A DNA stretch of 64,000 bases from Ipomoea triloba (lineage: Eukaryota; Streptophyta; Magnoliopsida; Solanales; Convolvulaceae), in NCBI RefSeq assembly GCF_003576645.1, contig NC_044924.1:22585356-22649355 (forward strand). Direction: 5' to 3'. The position numbers were made by a program, and so were the translations under genes. The notes beneath the pieces were generated by a model. It saw only the letters and a program-made list of their open reading frames with translations. It searched no databases and was not told the DNA's origin. This document shows, piece by piece, positions 47,940 through 60,958 of the stretch. Position 1 is the first letter of the stretch; the number at the start of each line of letters is the position of its first letter.

Positions 47940-49188
47940 TGGATGCCCATGCTTCTTGTAACATTTGTCCTTTGTTTCAGGCTTCCCTTCCATCCCAGTA
48001 TTTCTATTTCAGCCGCTTGTTTTAACTTGTTACACATGGATATTTGGGGCCCTTATAGAGTTGCTACTATTCATGGTCACCATTATTTTCTTACTATATT
48101 AGATGATCATAGTAGGGCAGTGTGGGTACACTTGATGAAGAAGAAATCTTAGGTTAGAGGCTTGATCATAAGTTTCTGCAATAGGATTGAGAATCAGTTT
48201 GGAACTCAGGTGAAGTTCATAAGATCAGACAATGGTTTAGAGTTTGACATGTCTGACTTCTTTTGCCAAAAGGGAGTACTACACCAGACCTCCTGTACAT
48301 ACACTCCCCAGCAGAATAGCAGAATTGAAAGGAAGCATGGTCATCTTTTATATATCCACTGCCAGGGCACTCAAGTTTCAAGCAAATTTGCCAAGAATGC
48401 TTTTGAGGTGAGTGCATATTACATGCAGCTTATATCATAAATAGATTGCCTTCTACTGCAATCAATCATTAGATACCATATCAGATTTTACTCCACAAGG
48501 TGCCACAATACCAATATTTGAAGGTATTTGGATGCCTGGCATATGCTGCCACATTAGGCCCAAAATCAAAGTTTGATGCTAGAGCTAAGAAGTGTGTTTT
48601 TCTTGGGTATACTAATGGGACTAAAGGCTACAAGTTGTATGATTTACATTCCAAGGAGGTTTTTGTATCCAGAGATGTGTCATTTTATGAGCATATATTC
48701 CCATTTCAGCATTCTGCCAATCTAGAGAAGAAATTTTTCCAAATTATACTTCCAGCTATGACTGATGACTCAGCAGGGCTCTCTGATGATTCACAAGCTC
48801 ATCACCACACACTGAAAACAATCCTGAGCAAACACACAGCCATTCCCTTGATCAAACAATTGAACAATCACCTAAGCTAACTAAATCCTTATATAGTTTA
48901 AAACAGGCCAGTAGACAGTAGTGGAATACCAAATTGGGTGTTGCTTTGCAGAATAGGGGTTTTAAACAGTCTATTCCTGATAATTCCTTATTTACCAAAG
49001 GTGAAGGGCCTTCATTTGTGGCCTTGTTAGTCTATGTGGATGACATAGTAGTGGCCATTGCTGATTTGACTCTAATTCAACATATTAAGATGCAGCTTAA
49101 CTACAATTTTCAGATCAAGGATTTTGGACCCTTGAAATATTTTCTAGGTTTAGAAGTGGCAAGACAGAAAAAGGGCATTGCAGTGTGA
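47940..49188 (+). pseudogene. degenerate copia integrase and reverse transcriptase
   Basis: Integrase: FNLLHMDIWGPYRVATIHGH, YFLTILDDHSRAVWVHLM, KFIRSDNGLEFDMSDFF and TPQQNSRIERKHGHLLY, followed by YLKVFGCLAYAATL and KCVFLGYTNGTKGYK. RT: GFKQSIPDNSLFTKGEG, LVYVDDIVVAI, FGPLKYFLGLEVARQKKGI. Several stops and shifts interrupt it, and the first half of RT and RNase H are missing. Repeat R copy 2 starts directly after it. Confidence 0.85.
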
Positions 49189-49195
49189 AAATATG

Positions 49196-49528
49196 CTCTT
49201 GAAAAATTATATTGGAAAAAGTTTCCAATTTTTTTTATGACTAACTAAAATTGTGATGGTCCTGGTAGCGAAGAAAAAGTCTGGGGAAGGGATCTAGACT
49301 TTTGTATGTTAAAAACTTTTTGGTCTTTTAACTTGGAAGGTTTGAATAATTAAGTTAATTTTTCAAAACTACTAAGTTTGGTTATGTTGAAATCTTAATT
49401 AGATAGTCAAAATATAACTTTGGTCAAAGTTTATTACACAGCGAAAAATAACTTTTCAAAAATTATCAGTTACGCACATAAATAAGCAAAGTAAATGACT
49501 TGAGTAATGGAAATGCGCATGAAGTAAA

Positions 49529-49568
<40 letters not shown>

Positions 49569-50560
49569 CATAGGAATGAGTACTGGTGCGAGGTTGCTCC
49601 CAGGTAAAAAATGGGTTAGATCTGAATCATTGATCACATCTAGATCAACGGCTCAAATCAATGAAAATTTAAAAAAAAATAAAAATAAAAATAAAAATAA
49701 AAATGTGCGTCCTACATTAATGCTCTCATCTGAGCACTGTTACGTGGCTTAAGATTGAAAGAAATTGACTATAGTAAATATCGTCAACTCGAGTTATGAA
49801 TGAACAGCATAGATATAAACCTAATGGATGACAGACAACTAAAGAAATTCATTAAATTGTTTATGAAATTAATAAAAATTCATTTTATTTTATCTTTTCT
49901 TAAGAAGGAAAAAGAAAGCACCTTAAGAAAGAAAACAATGCACCTTAAGAAAGAAATTCACGCACCTAAAATTTTAGACCGGCATACCTTAAGAAGGAAA
50001 ACCACGCATCTAAAGCTTTAGGTCGCCCGACACACCTTAAGTTTCAACAACTAACACACCTTAATCACACAAACTACGCACCTTAAAAAAGAAAATCACG
50101 CATCTAAAGAAAAAAACCATACACCTAAAGCTTTAGACCAACACTTAAGTTTCTAACAACTGACGCACCTTAAGCACACAACACTAAAACCACGCACCTT
50201 AAGCACAAAAATCACGCACCTTATGAAGGAAAATCACACACCTTAAGAAGAAAACCACGCACGTAAAGCTTTAGGCCACACACCTTAAGTTTCAGCAACT
50301 GATGCACCTTAAGCACACAAACCACACACCTAAAGCTTTAGACTGACACACTTAAGTTTCCAATAACTGATGCACCTTAAGCACACAACACAAAAACCAC
50401 GCACCTTAGGTACAAAAACAACGCACCTTAAGAAGGAAAATCACGCACCATAAGAAGAAAAACTACGCACCATAAATTTGACATAGATGCAAAAAGACCA
50501 AATTGCCACCGCGTATTTTTTTTTTAATTCTTGTTAATCCTGGACGTTCTTGACAAGATC
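49196..50560. repeat. dispersed repeat R, copy 2
   Basis: Collinear with copy 1 (2066-7960) but without the Pack-MULE and the first SINE, which makes it the empty-site reference for both. It contains its own insertion or divergent part (49490-49745) and the CTTAAG minisatellite (49910-50480). The right side is cut by the copia LTR at 50562. Confidence 0.8.
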
Positions 50561-50561
50561 A

Positions 50562-51083
50562 TGTTAGAAAAAATGCTGTTAATCTGTAATATGAGATACA
50601 ACAAAAAATTACAGAAAAACAAGGGAACAAAATCGGATCATCTGGTGTCTTCAGGCGTGTAATCACTTTCCTATAAGCTTTAAATCTCCCTCAGAAAAAG
50701 CAACAAGGTTCCAGATCTAATCTTATGGGATACAAGAAGATGACTGAAATTCTTAAGTTGCTTTGATTAAGAATTTCCTATAGAACTGTAAGACTGTGAA
50801 ATATCTTGGTGTACTGCAAGTTGATTGCTTGTCAAATGCCTGTCTCTTTCAGATATCTCTCAACATATTTATAGATGAAAATATAGCAGTTGGAGAAAGT
50901 TACATGGAAGTTACTGCAGTTTTGAACTCCAACTTCCACAGATATATCTTAAATAATAATATATATCTTACCTTCGGGATATACTAAAAATGTATTTACG
51001 TAAGATATGTACTCATGCAAAATATTTAAGTAAACAAATATATATTCATATCTTATATGCACTAGTGCATGCAAATAAAATAT

Positions 51084-51132
<49 letters not shown>

Positions 51133-51559
51133 ACATATTAACATGCAGCAGCATTTCATTTCCTCAGCCGAAGGATTACCTTAGCTATCCGAATGCATGC
51201 ATGTACATAACCAATTAAACACCACGAGGCATCAATTTCAATTCGTCACCCGAGGAGATCAATTCTATCCGAATTGATGAAATCAATTCTTCCACCGAAT
51301 CGTTAAGCAACGAATTGTTAAACAATGATTCGTGCATATCAACACAACATACAAATCATTAATTCAACCTCTCGTATTAATGCCTCGGTCTTAGAATTAA
51401 GTACTTTTTGGTTCCAACCGTACGCAATATTCATATTTCCCAATTTACTTTCTATCAAACTAAAATAATATTTATAACTCCACAACTCCAAATATTATTT
51501 AAACTTTTATGGTAGTCCATCTGAAATATTAATCTCCATTACTATATAAATATCCAACA
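50562..51559 (-). repeat. LTR (left), uninterrupted
   Basis: 998 bp. It serves as the empty-site reference for the Helitron-like insertion in the right LTR. Contains a (TA)n run near 51088-51130. Confidence 0.9.
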
Positions 51560-54243
51560 ATCCTCCTCTATTTATATAGTAAAAATTAATATTGTACCAA
51601 AATAAATCCAAAACTCATGCATAAATGAAAGTGTCTTAGAGATTGAACTTTCACATAGTATTATACGCGATACATTAATTCGGATTGCAGTGATGGACGA
51701 ACCTTGAATCACGCAGTCTCTTTGAAGAAATGTAGGTATAACACACACAAGTTTTACAGTCATTACAACTCAAAGTAATTTGACACTATTGTGGCCATGT
51801 GTCTGTATCCATTAATGAGCACATACCCAAGTAAAGCCCAATTAAAACTTGTTGAAGCGGCCACACCTCATGCTCACAGAGGCTAATCTTTTATATCATG
51901 CACTGCATCATGCATTTTTTCAAAAGATCAGTTAAGAGTAAAACTCATCCCTACAACAATGCAGACCTAAGCATCACCTTTCCTGGGATACAATTTTAAT
52001 TAAATTCTTTTATGCTTGCAAATCACAAAATGAAGTACTCATCTACATGAACTCAAGGTCTAACGTAATAACTTAAACGTGAGTTGAGCTTTCTTTCACT
52101 TTCAATTTAAATAATTAGGCTTTCCATATCCCTCAGATTATTTTGTACTTAACAACCCTATACAATCCTTAAACTAGGATTTTATCTTGTTGTTAATGCC
52201 GTACTAAATAATCACCTAGTAAGGCCTTTCAATTAAAACTATGTATTTAATAATAGGTCACCACAACCATATCATTTCCGATGTCTTTTAAACCATGTCC
52301 CTTGTCATAGCTTTGGTAAGCGGGTCCGCTAAATTAAACCGGGACCGTACAAAGTACAGTGCTACACCACAATTACACGAGATCTCCCGCACATAGCTAT
52401 GTCTCAAGTCTATGTGTCTTCACTTGCCATTATAACATTGTTATATGCCTTGGCCAGTGTAGCTTCGCTGTCACAGTGTACCAAACCTTGTGACATCAAT
52501 TTCGACTAAATCGAAATTTCCAAAAATAAATTCCTTAGCCACTTAGTTTCTTTGCATGCCAAAGCTAAAACAATAAGTTCATGTCAAAGATGGATATTCC
52601 TTTGAATATACTAAACCATAATTAATGGTTTATTCAAGTATTTCAAAAATTCCCTTTAATGTCATCCACTTTGACAACAGTACATGATGATAGATAGAAT
52701 TTTAATATTTCTATCAACTAACTTGTAAAATAAAATATTTAATTGATTATACCGGAACCCTCTTTTCAGGTTACTAGTCAATAAATATTTATTTCCTGCA
52801 AATTCCATAACCAAGAATTTCAATCACCATGCAGAACTTATTAAGAATGAGTGATATCTTAAAATCAAAATTAAAACCTCCTCTATCTGGAATACCATCC
52901 ACTTTGAGGAAAATCTGATAAGCATTCTCCACTCAGAAATATCCATTCACTTTGGAGAATAAGCTTATAAACCTCCTCCATTCAGAAAATCCATTCACTT
53001 TGGAGAAGAAACCATTTTGATTTTTAAGCTTACTCTTTTCATGTTTCTTCTAAACTGAAGAATCATACCAACTTAAATCATAATTCATGACTTAAATTTA
53101 AAATTTCTTTTTACTAGCCAGTTTCCATACTAGATAAACTGGTAAACTTTTGGCTTTCAGAATTTTAACACATTCTCAGTATGAGAAATCTTGTGTCAAA
53201 GACATTCATAAAATCTATGAATTTTATCATCATGCATTTCTCATGCATGAAAGTTATTGCATGCCTTGAAGAGAAATATTATAGAATATTTCCAAGGCTT
53301 TCTGCCTTTATCAGAAATACAATAAAATATTTCCAACTTTCACAAGGATAAAAATTTCTATTGTGCTAAAATGCCAATAATTATATTCATACATGAAATT
53401 GAAATTAATTTCATTGAAAATAATTTCATCTTATCATCATGCAACTTAATAATCATGCATATGATACCAGAATAATTGGCAACACCAAATTACACCAAAT
53501 TTGCAATTTACAGCACACCAAGATACAACTTAAAATACATGTATCTAGTCAATTATGCATGCAATCGAGACAAAGTCTCATATATAAATATTTACATACA
53601 TGAATAAATAAATCCTTGCATTTATTAGGCTATGCAGAATTTTAATAGAATCACATGCATCATTTCTAGACATGATACAGAACTTAGTTGGTAAGTAATT
53701 AAACTAAAACTTACATTCATGCCGAGGCCGAGACAAATAAAAAGAATCGTACTGGTTACATCCTACAACGTTGTATCTGCTTTTATACTTGATCTCTTTC
53801 GTCCTTTGATGCATTAATTCAGTATATCCACGATAGGAAAATACACAATTTTCACGTGCCAAATAAATCACTGCTAACAACATGATTTATTTCTAAGAAC
53901 CCAATTTTATACATCTCACTAATCATATTGGCATAATTATTGCCCCATGATTTTGAGTGAAGATAGAAATAAAACTTCATACTTTCATAGCATGTATTCA
54001 AACCACATGCATAGCATGTACATAGCATGCCATGAACATCATGCAAAACCCGCATGAAATCTTCTTGTAAAAAGAAATGACAAACCCAAAAGTGATTACT
54101 GTCATCCTTTCCACCAAATTCGAAATTCACGTTCCGAAACATTTCCGTGTCCGGAAACTATTATTTACACCTGACATCTTGTCTTCAACACCGATCAAGA
54201 CAAAACCAATGATCACAGGTTAATAACTTTAAAACTTATAGAT
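51560..54243 (-). other. internal region of the minus-strand copia
   Basis: No open frame longer than about 100 codons matches a known domain except the RNase H traces listed separately. GGAGAA / CATTCACTTTGG blocks recur between 52890 and 53000. The usual gag, protease, integrase and RT are absent or unrecognisable. Confidence 0.5.
52280..52600 (-). pseudogene. copia RNase H C-terminal remnant
   Basis: On the minus strand: LVHCDSEATLAKAYNNV, then after a frame change YNGK-(stop)-RHIDLRHSYVR, VALYFVRSRFNLADPLTKAM and TRDMV. This matches the end of copia polyproteins (CDSQSAI, HIRRRHN, NIADPLTKGL). Confidence 0.75.
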
Positions 54244-55074
54244 TATTAGAAAAAATGCTGCTAATCTGTAATATGAGATACAACAAAAAATTACAGAAAA
54301 ACAAGGGAACAAAATCGGATCATCTGGTGTCTTCAGGCGTGTAATCACTTTCCTATAAGCTTTAAATCTCCCTCAGAAAAAGCAACAAGGTTCCAAATTT
54401 AATCTTATGTGATACAAGAAGATGACTGAAATTCTTAAGTTGCTTTGATTAAGAATTTCCTGTAGAATTGTAAGACTGTGAAATATCTTGGTGTACTGCA
54501 AGTTGATTGCTTGTCAAATGCCTGTCTCTTTCAGTTATCTCTCAACATATTTATAGATGAAAATATAGCAGTTGGAGAAAGTTACATGGAAGTTATTGCA
54601 GTTTTTTACTCCAACTTCCACAGATATATCTTAAATTATAATATATATCTTACCTTGGGATATACTAAAAATGTATTTACGTAAGATATGTACTCATGCA
54701 AAATCTCTATATATAAAATAGCAACAACAGCAGCATTAAATGCAGTACTGGCCAAATTCCCGCCCAAGCTGAAATAGCGTCGTTTTACACATCTAGGTAT
54801 TAGTTCGGATAAATAATTATGTTCACATTAGGTTATCAGACTTTTTTGTATTACCTATGCATGTATTAGTTGGCTAAATTAATGCCAGTGAAACTTCCAA
54901 TAAATAAACATTCAAGAAGCACAATATTCGAATAAATATGGGAAAATGAATCGTTTGCATTCTTAATTACAAATTTGAAGTGGTTAATTATTTAATTTAA
55001 ATAAACATAATCTGATGCTTCATTGTTCCAAAGCTTGCCTTTTCGTTTTTCTATAAGGCTCCTGATTCAATTCA

Positions 55075-55090
55075 CCTCTATATAAAGAGG
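55075..55090 (+). promoter_or_regulatory. TATA box before the RPA-like exon
   Basis: CTCTATATAAAGAGG lies about 50 bases before the ATG at 55130, in a sensible position for a plant promoter. Confidence 0.5.
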
Positions 55091-55129
55091 TCGAATGACC
55101 TTTAGAGACTCACCCAGAGATTATCAATA

Positions 55130-55297
55130 ATGAATAACACCAGCACCAAAAATATGTCCTCAAAATATGTCACGGAAATCAGTCAACTGCACACCAAAGG
55201 AGCAAAAAGGGTTAGATTTGTTAGAACATATGAAGTACCAAAAGATCAAGGATGTGAAATCATGAAAAGTAAAGAATCTTTGTTTCACAATGAGGAG
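55130..55297 (+). pseudogene. RPA/DUF223-like first exon carried by the Helitron-like element
   Basis: The 56-codon exon starts at ATG and ends GAG/GTAAAT. It reads KYVTEISQLHTKGAKRV, RFVRTYEVPKDQ and SKESLFHNEE, similar to the OB-fold start of RPA70-like (DUF223) proteins that plant Helitrons often encode. A possible second exon follows an ACAG acceptor near 55453 (GRMLQ then a stop, NVLHEKHIAANIG), so the gene is broken. The family call is by eye and moderate. Confidence 0.45.
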
Positions 55298-55799
55298 GTA
55301 AATTCAGTTTTATCATTTTTGTATTTTTTGTTTTATGATATAAACTGTTTTTTGTCTTCTATGGGTATTTGGGTGTGGCATTGAATGAATCTGGAAAATT
55401 TAGCATTAAAAATTCATACCTGCAAACTGTTTGTAAAAATGTATTTGTACAGGTCGGGAGGATGCTTCAATGAACAAAGAAGCTTGGTTGCAATGTGCTG
55501 CATGAGAAACACATTGCTGCAAATATAGGTAAAATCCAAATGCATACCTAATTTCAATTCTTCAGTTCAGTTATGATTACTATACACCATGTGAATATAC
55601 ATATCCAATGTTCTTATAGTTTATTTTGACTCTTACCATAATTTTATGCAGCACAGTCGGTTCAATCTTGACTATTAACAAGAGGAAGAAACACATCCAA
55701 TCTTGACTATTAGCGCAAGGAAGGAACACATCCTTCTCCTGCAAGAGAAGCATAGGGGCAAAGTTGAGATAATTTTTTAGAAAATAATGCAAGAATAGA

Positions 55800-57300
55800 T
55801 ACATCATGCAAGAAATATGTCATTTGGTTAAATTCCATTAACCAAAACATGCATATGATGTTTATGGTTTATTGTATTTTTTTTTCTATTTTACACACTG
55901 AGTAAATATATTGTTGTACACAATAACAGTGATGTATTTTGTAAAATATAGTTGGTCATATCAAAATGCTTTATTCTAATAGCTAAGTAAGGATCTTGGC
56001 GAATTCGCTTTTGTAATTAAATATACATAGTTGATATATGCTATGCAAATGATGTATATGAGAAGTAAAATTTATGTATTCTATCTATTAATTTGGAGAT
56101 GTATTGTAACCACATGTAAATACAAAGTTTTGGAATTACATATCTTTAATAAGGCTTTATTTTCAAACAGAAACAAATAATGGTAAGAAAAAAAAGGAAT
56201 TAGAAGTATTCTTATGAGATTTTGCATATTTTCATTTCATAAGCAAAAAAATATGATCATGTATTAAATGGAAACTCATATTTATAAAAGGTTTTCAATC
56301 AGAATCAAATTAGAGTTACGTAGTAAAGGAATTAGAAGTATCTGATTAGCTTTTGTATTCTCATCTAAGTATACAATGAGTTTTAAAATAGATGAAATCA
56401 AGCCATTAAATCATTGGAATTAGATCATCATAATTTCATGTAACTTGGAAAATAGTTTTAAAACAGACTCAAATCACTTACTAAAAATAAAGGAATTATA
56501 TGGATTCAGACAAATTTTTGCATTTTCTTATCTAACTTGATTTTTTTTTTAAATCAGAAACAAGTACTTTTTTTTTTTAAAACAAAAAAAATAAAGTACT
56601 GATTTTATTTGTTTCTGATTTAATTTGTAGTATACATCAGTTCAGATCAAATATATCTAGAATCCCACAAAACAAAAAGATATTAATATAATATAATTTG
56701 AAAATTCTTCTATCACTCAATAAAATATAGCAAGTAATAAGGCTACTTTCGGAAGTTCAATATGTCTATTTGCTGAAATTTTGCACTTTACAGTAGTTAA
56801 AAGATGATATGAGGCAAATATTTATTTCTACAACTATATGCAGCCAGAGGAAGCATTCAAATGACAACAAAGGTGTAAATGTTAATATTACCTGATGATG
56901 TCTTCTTCTATTCAGTTCTTATATGCCTCTTAATAATAGCCTTCTTAATTTTCCTGCTCTGTAATAAAAATTTTGAATAAGTAACTTCGATTTAACTAAT
57001 TATTGTCAGTTGCATGTTGAATTAGAATGTAATTTATGAACATATAAACTATCTGTGAGCATAATAAATATTTTCACCTTCAAAATTCTTTATAAATATT
57101 TACGTAAATACAACATAAACTCCTGAGAAAGTTTTATGGTGAATTTACTCTAATTTTTATTTATAAAAACCCTAATTAAAATACACCAATAAACTGACAA
57201 TAATTTCTTAATCTAACAAACACAAAAACATTTAGAGAAATCTATAACTAAATAAAGAGTAAACTGACTGAAGCAATTAAAGGGATAGTTAACTTATCTC
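55800..57300. other. Helitron-like element interior, no gene seen
   Basis: AT-rich, no frame of note. From 57300 to 57660 the composition becomes mixed, like a leader or promoter on the minus strand, but no exon can be named. Confidence 0.35.
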
Positions 57301-58788
57301 AGTTAAGATTTTCGACTGCTTCCTCAAATCAACGGTGCAATCATTGTAATTTTATGAACTGAAGACGATGATCGCTACTCCAAAATTCCAGAACTGAGCT
57401 TTTAATCCATGGAAATTACGAAACCTAGACCTAGGGTTGATGTTCAAAGACTAAATCAGAATTGGCATCGCGATTACGTCTCTGAAATACATCATTAGTT
57501 GATCTAGAAAGAAAAACAGTTTCAATAATTGTAGGATTTAGGGTTGTTGACAGATTGGAGGACGGAGATAGAGAGATTCAGGAGTGAGGCGAGAGACAAG
57601 CGGTGAATCGAGAGAGAAGGAATGACGCGAGAGAATGCGAACCGTTCGTTGAGCTTTTTTTTTTTTTTTTGGTTTTATATTTAGTTTATTGGGTCGGGTT
57701 ATTGGGTTGGGTTTGGATTGCATTAAAATATTGGGCCTAAACTAGTTATAAAAATATTTGTTGGCCTGATTATATATGTTATTTATATTGTTATATTTTG
57801 TGGTCTTATAATATTTATTATGCTACTATATATTATACATATCATATTAAAGATGATAAAAATATTATTCAAATTTGAGTAATAAAACAATTTAAGGTTT
57901 TATTTTTTCCATACTTTAATCTTTATTATACATCTATATACATGTCCATTATATATTTGTTATAAATGTTAAGATTGTGAAAATAGTATGTAATTTTATT
58001 TCTCTAAAATAAAGTACCATATGAATGTTGTGTACCATGAATGTTACAATTTGTAAATGTTGTGTAGCACTTAATACTATGAATGTTATGTACCATGAAC
58101 TTTTTAATAATTTTTGAATGTTGTTAATAAAAATATTCTTTTAATATACGTTTGACATCATTAAATCCATTCCAACTTATTCAAAAATAAACTATCACAT
58201 AGTACAATTAAACACAACCGTGCAATTATACTGTATAAGTAACATTCGCGCATCGCGCGGGTAAAATATTTAAGTAAACAAATATATATTAATATCTTAT
58301 ATGCACTAGTGCATGCAAATAAAATATTAAATATATATATATATATATATATATCTACATATTAGCATGCAGCAGCATTTCGTTTCCTCAGCCGAAGGAT
58401 TACCTTAGCTATCCGAATGCATGCATGTACATAACCAATTAAACACCACGAGGCATCAATTTCAATTCGTCACCCGAGGAGATCAATTCTATCCGAATTG
58501 ATGAAATCAATTCTTCCACCGAATCGTTAAGCAACGAATTGTTAAACAATGATTCGTGCATATCAACACAACATACAAATCATTAATTCAACCTCTCGTA
58601 TTAATGCCTCGGTCTCAGAACTAAGTACTTTTTGGTTCCAACCGTACGCAATATTCATATTTCCCAATTTACTTTCTACCAAACTAAAATAATATTTATA
58701 ACTCCACAACTCCAAATATTATTTAAGCTTTCATGGTAGTCCATCTGAAATATTAATCTCCATTACTATATAAATATCCAACAGATCA

Positions 58789-58844
58789 ATGACTCTCATC
58801 TCACCTACAACCGCATCTGAGACAACTAACCGCACGGGAACCCA

Positions 58845-58881
<37 letters not shown>

Positions 58882-59165
58882 CTTCCATGATAATTCACAT
58901 AATGAAAATTTCCAACCAACATATAAAAATAATTTTCTTTTATAAAATCATGAGAAAATCCACACATATATTTTACATAGTGGGAAAATAGAAATTTTAG
59001 TGGCATAAACACTTACCTGATTTTCCCCTAAGAATTCCTCAAGAATTTTTCAAGCGCTCTCCTAAGCTTTCACCTATTGAATACTTGATTCTCTTAATTC
59101 TTGTTGAAGAAACTTTTTTTTTTTAAATTGATTCGACAAAAGGAGAGAAGAAGAAGAAGGAGAGA

Positions 59166-59207
<42 letters not shown>

Positions 59208-59520
59208 AATTAGGTTAATGTGTGAAATTGTGTTATCATGTGAATGTGTGCACTGCTTTTAGCCTTGCATTTTGATCAATCGACGGTAATGATTGCATAG
59301 CATATTTGGGTGCACGCAACACCTTGTGCATTGGGTGTGTGTTATCATTTCGTTATTGAAGGTATTAAGGGCATTTTAGTATTTCGCGTTATTCCACTGT
59401 ACCCGTGTGTGTTGAGGGTTTTTCCTATTTTTTGTTTTTATTTTTTCCGGCTCTTTTTCACTGATTGCATAGCGTGTCCTCCGTGCTGTCTCTCCCGTGG
59501 GATGCGCGATTAGTGATGGC
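58789..59520. other. no gene seen; (TA)n runs
   Basis: Contains TA microsatellites at about 58845-58866 and 59169-59206, and A/G-rich DNA between. No coding frame is supported. Confidence 0.4.
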
Positions 59521-59540
59521 TAGGTCCAATGGCAGTCGCC

Positions 59541-59735
59541 GATCGAAGAGGAGTGCGCTGGGGCATCCATTCTCGCCATCAATGCCAGCTTCGGCGGGTG
59601 CGCTCGGTGTCGTAGAGGCGTCTCGGTCGTCCATCGCCGATCAAAGAGGAGTGCGCCGGGGCATCCATTCTCGCAATCAATGCCAGCTTTGGCGGGTGGG
59701 CTCGGTGTCGCAGGGCGTCTCGGTCGTCCAAGAGG
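59541..59735. repeat. 98-bp GC-rich tandem duplication
   Basis: GATC(G/A)AAGAGGAGTGCGC and GGGGCATCCATTCTCGC occur twice, 98 bases apart (59541 and 59639), in an island much richer in G+C than its surroundings. Frames are open on both strands here. I do not recognise a protein and 98 is not a multiple of three, so a gene is not called. Confidence 0.8.
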
Positions 59736-59839
59736 CGGTCCGGTCGCCGTTTCTGCCCGCGAGGGTTCATCCTGCATTCGACTGGGCTGTGGTTGGTGTG
59801 GCTTCTAGGGTGTCTGCAAGGCGTTGACGACGCACCGGT

Positions 59840-60958
59840 GGGCACAGCGAGGTAAGTGGGGGTAATGGGATTTATTTATTTTCCTGGTCATGCAGCTTTT
59901 TTTTTTTTTTTGTGGGGGGGGGGGTTTGGGTATTCATTCTAGGGGTACTAATCGATGTGCTCAATTTGTATTGGTAGTGTTTAAAATTATACTGGTCAAG
60001 GTTGAGTGTAATTTGAGTTATGTTGCATGCTCATACATTGTTAAATTGCATTTAAATACCATTTGCCTTATTGGGTTGATCTCTAGGGGTTAGATTTACA
60101 AACTTTATGTCTGGTTCTGTGGATTGAGGTTCAACGCTGAAGATTTTCTTACTAGTGCATACATGTATTCTGTGTGAGATGCATTAACACCTCACCCCCG
60201 TGGTGCAATGCACATGGATTCATAGCCCAAAACGCACAAGCAGAAAACTCAGCAAACACACTGTCTGAGAAAAGCTAAGTCTGCCTGGTGCAGTTGGGAA
60301 TTAAATTCGTAAAAAATACTTATTGATCTCCGTTTTGCTTGAATTTTTTTTTTGTAGAACCTACCCTTGTAATATTTGATATCCACAAAAAATTTTGGTT
60401 AAAAATATGCCTCATTAATCTCTGAAAAACCCGGTAAGTATTAGGCAGTGTGCTTCCAGCAACATTTCTGACTGCAGCAGTTCTGGAAAAAATATCAAGA
60501 AAAATACTTCTAAACCTTGGTTTGGCTTGAAATTTTTTGTGTATAATCTAGACTCTCTGTATTTCTTATCTGGAAAGTTTTGTGTTAAAATGTGGTACCA
60601 ATTTTACGCAGAAAATCATGCAATCCAAGTCATAGTATCTGAAATACTGACAGTTTCAGCATCTTGTACATCTTGCCGATTGTTTGACCCATATGTGTGG
60701 TTGTTTACTTGGAGTTTATATACATATGTGTTGGTTACAAGGGTTGGGATATTAAGTTCATGGATAGGGATATAGATATTTTAAATGAATACATATACTT
60801 GCATATGTAGTTCAAGAGAATGCTAGTCGTAACCTTTGTTACAGTTGGGGCAACTATGTTTACGTTTGGATTTTGCAAATATAGCTCCAAATGCACAGGG
60901 TTGCAAAGCTACAAATGCATAAGCACGCAACTCCGTAACGGTATTGTTTTGTTGTAGA
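59840..60958 (+). other. non-coding, possibly intron and leader of the Ulp1-like fragment
   Basis: A poly-T/poly-G run is at 59897-59925. The remainder is T-rich and ends in a TTGTTGTAG acceptor right before the Ulp1-like exon, so part may be intron. Small frames (for example at 60527) lack recognisable domains. Confidence 0.4.

Larger units (their letters stand above)
54704..58266. mobile_element. Helitron-like insertion, 3.56 kb, in the right LTR
   Basis: The empty site in the left LTR reads CATGCAAAA/TATTTAAG. Here CATGCAAAA is followed by TCTCTATATATAAAATAGC and the right flank TATTTAAG resumes after CGCGCATCGCGCGGGTAAAA. The 5' TC, insertion between A and T, and a 3' CG-rich hairpin (58248-58260) fit a Helitron, but the terminal CTRRT is absent. 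A 5-bp AAAAT overlap means a TSD-type element cannot be excluded. The interior has a RPA-like exon and no helicase. Confidence 0.7.
50562..58783 (-). mobile_element. Ty1/copia retrotransposon, minus strand, mostly deleted
   Basis: The two LTRs (50562-51559 and 54244-58783, the latter split by a Helitron-like insertion) begin TGTTAGAAAAAATGCTG (plus-strand view; TATTAG in the right copy) and end TATATAAATATCCAACA. The target duplication is GATCA at 50557-50561 and 58784-58788. On the minus strand a purine tract (AGAGGAGGAT) precedes the left LTR, which fixes orientation. The 2.7-kb interior keeps only RNase H traces. Confidence 0.88.
54244..58783 (-). repeat. LTR (right), split by a Helitron-like insertion
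   Basis: 54244-54703 and 58267-58783 together align with the whole left LTR (977 against 998 bp), with scattered substitutions. Confidence 0.88.

Noticed and set aside
53852..54142. A 96-codon minus-strand frame
   Set aside because: No recognisable gag or other domain inside the degenerate copia interior; not supported as a gene.
59465..59845. Overlapping 85-120 codon frames on both strands
   Set aside because: GC-rich composition and a 98-bp duplication explain them; no domain recognised.
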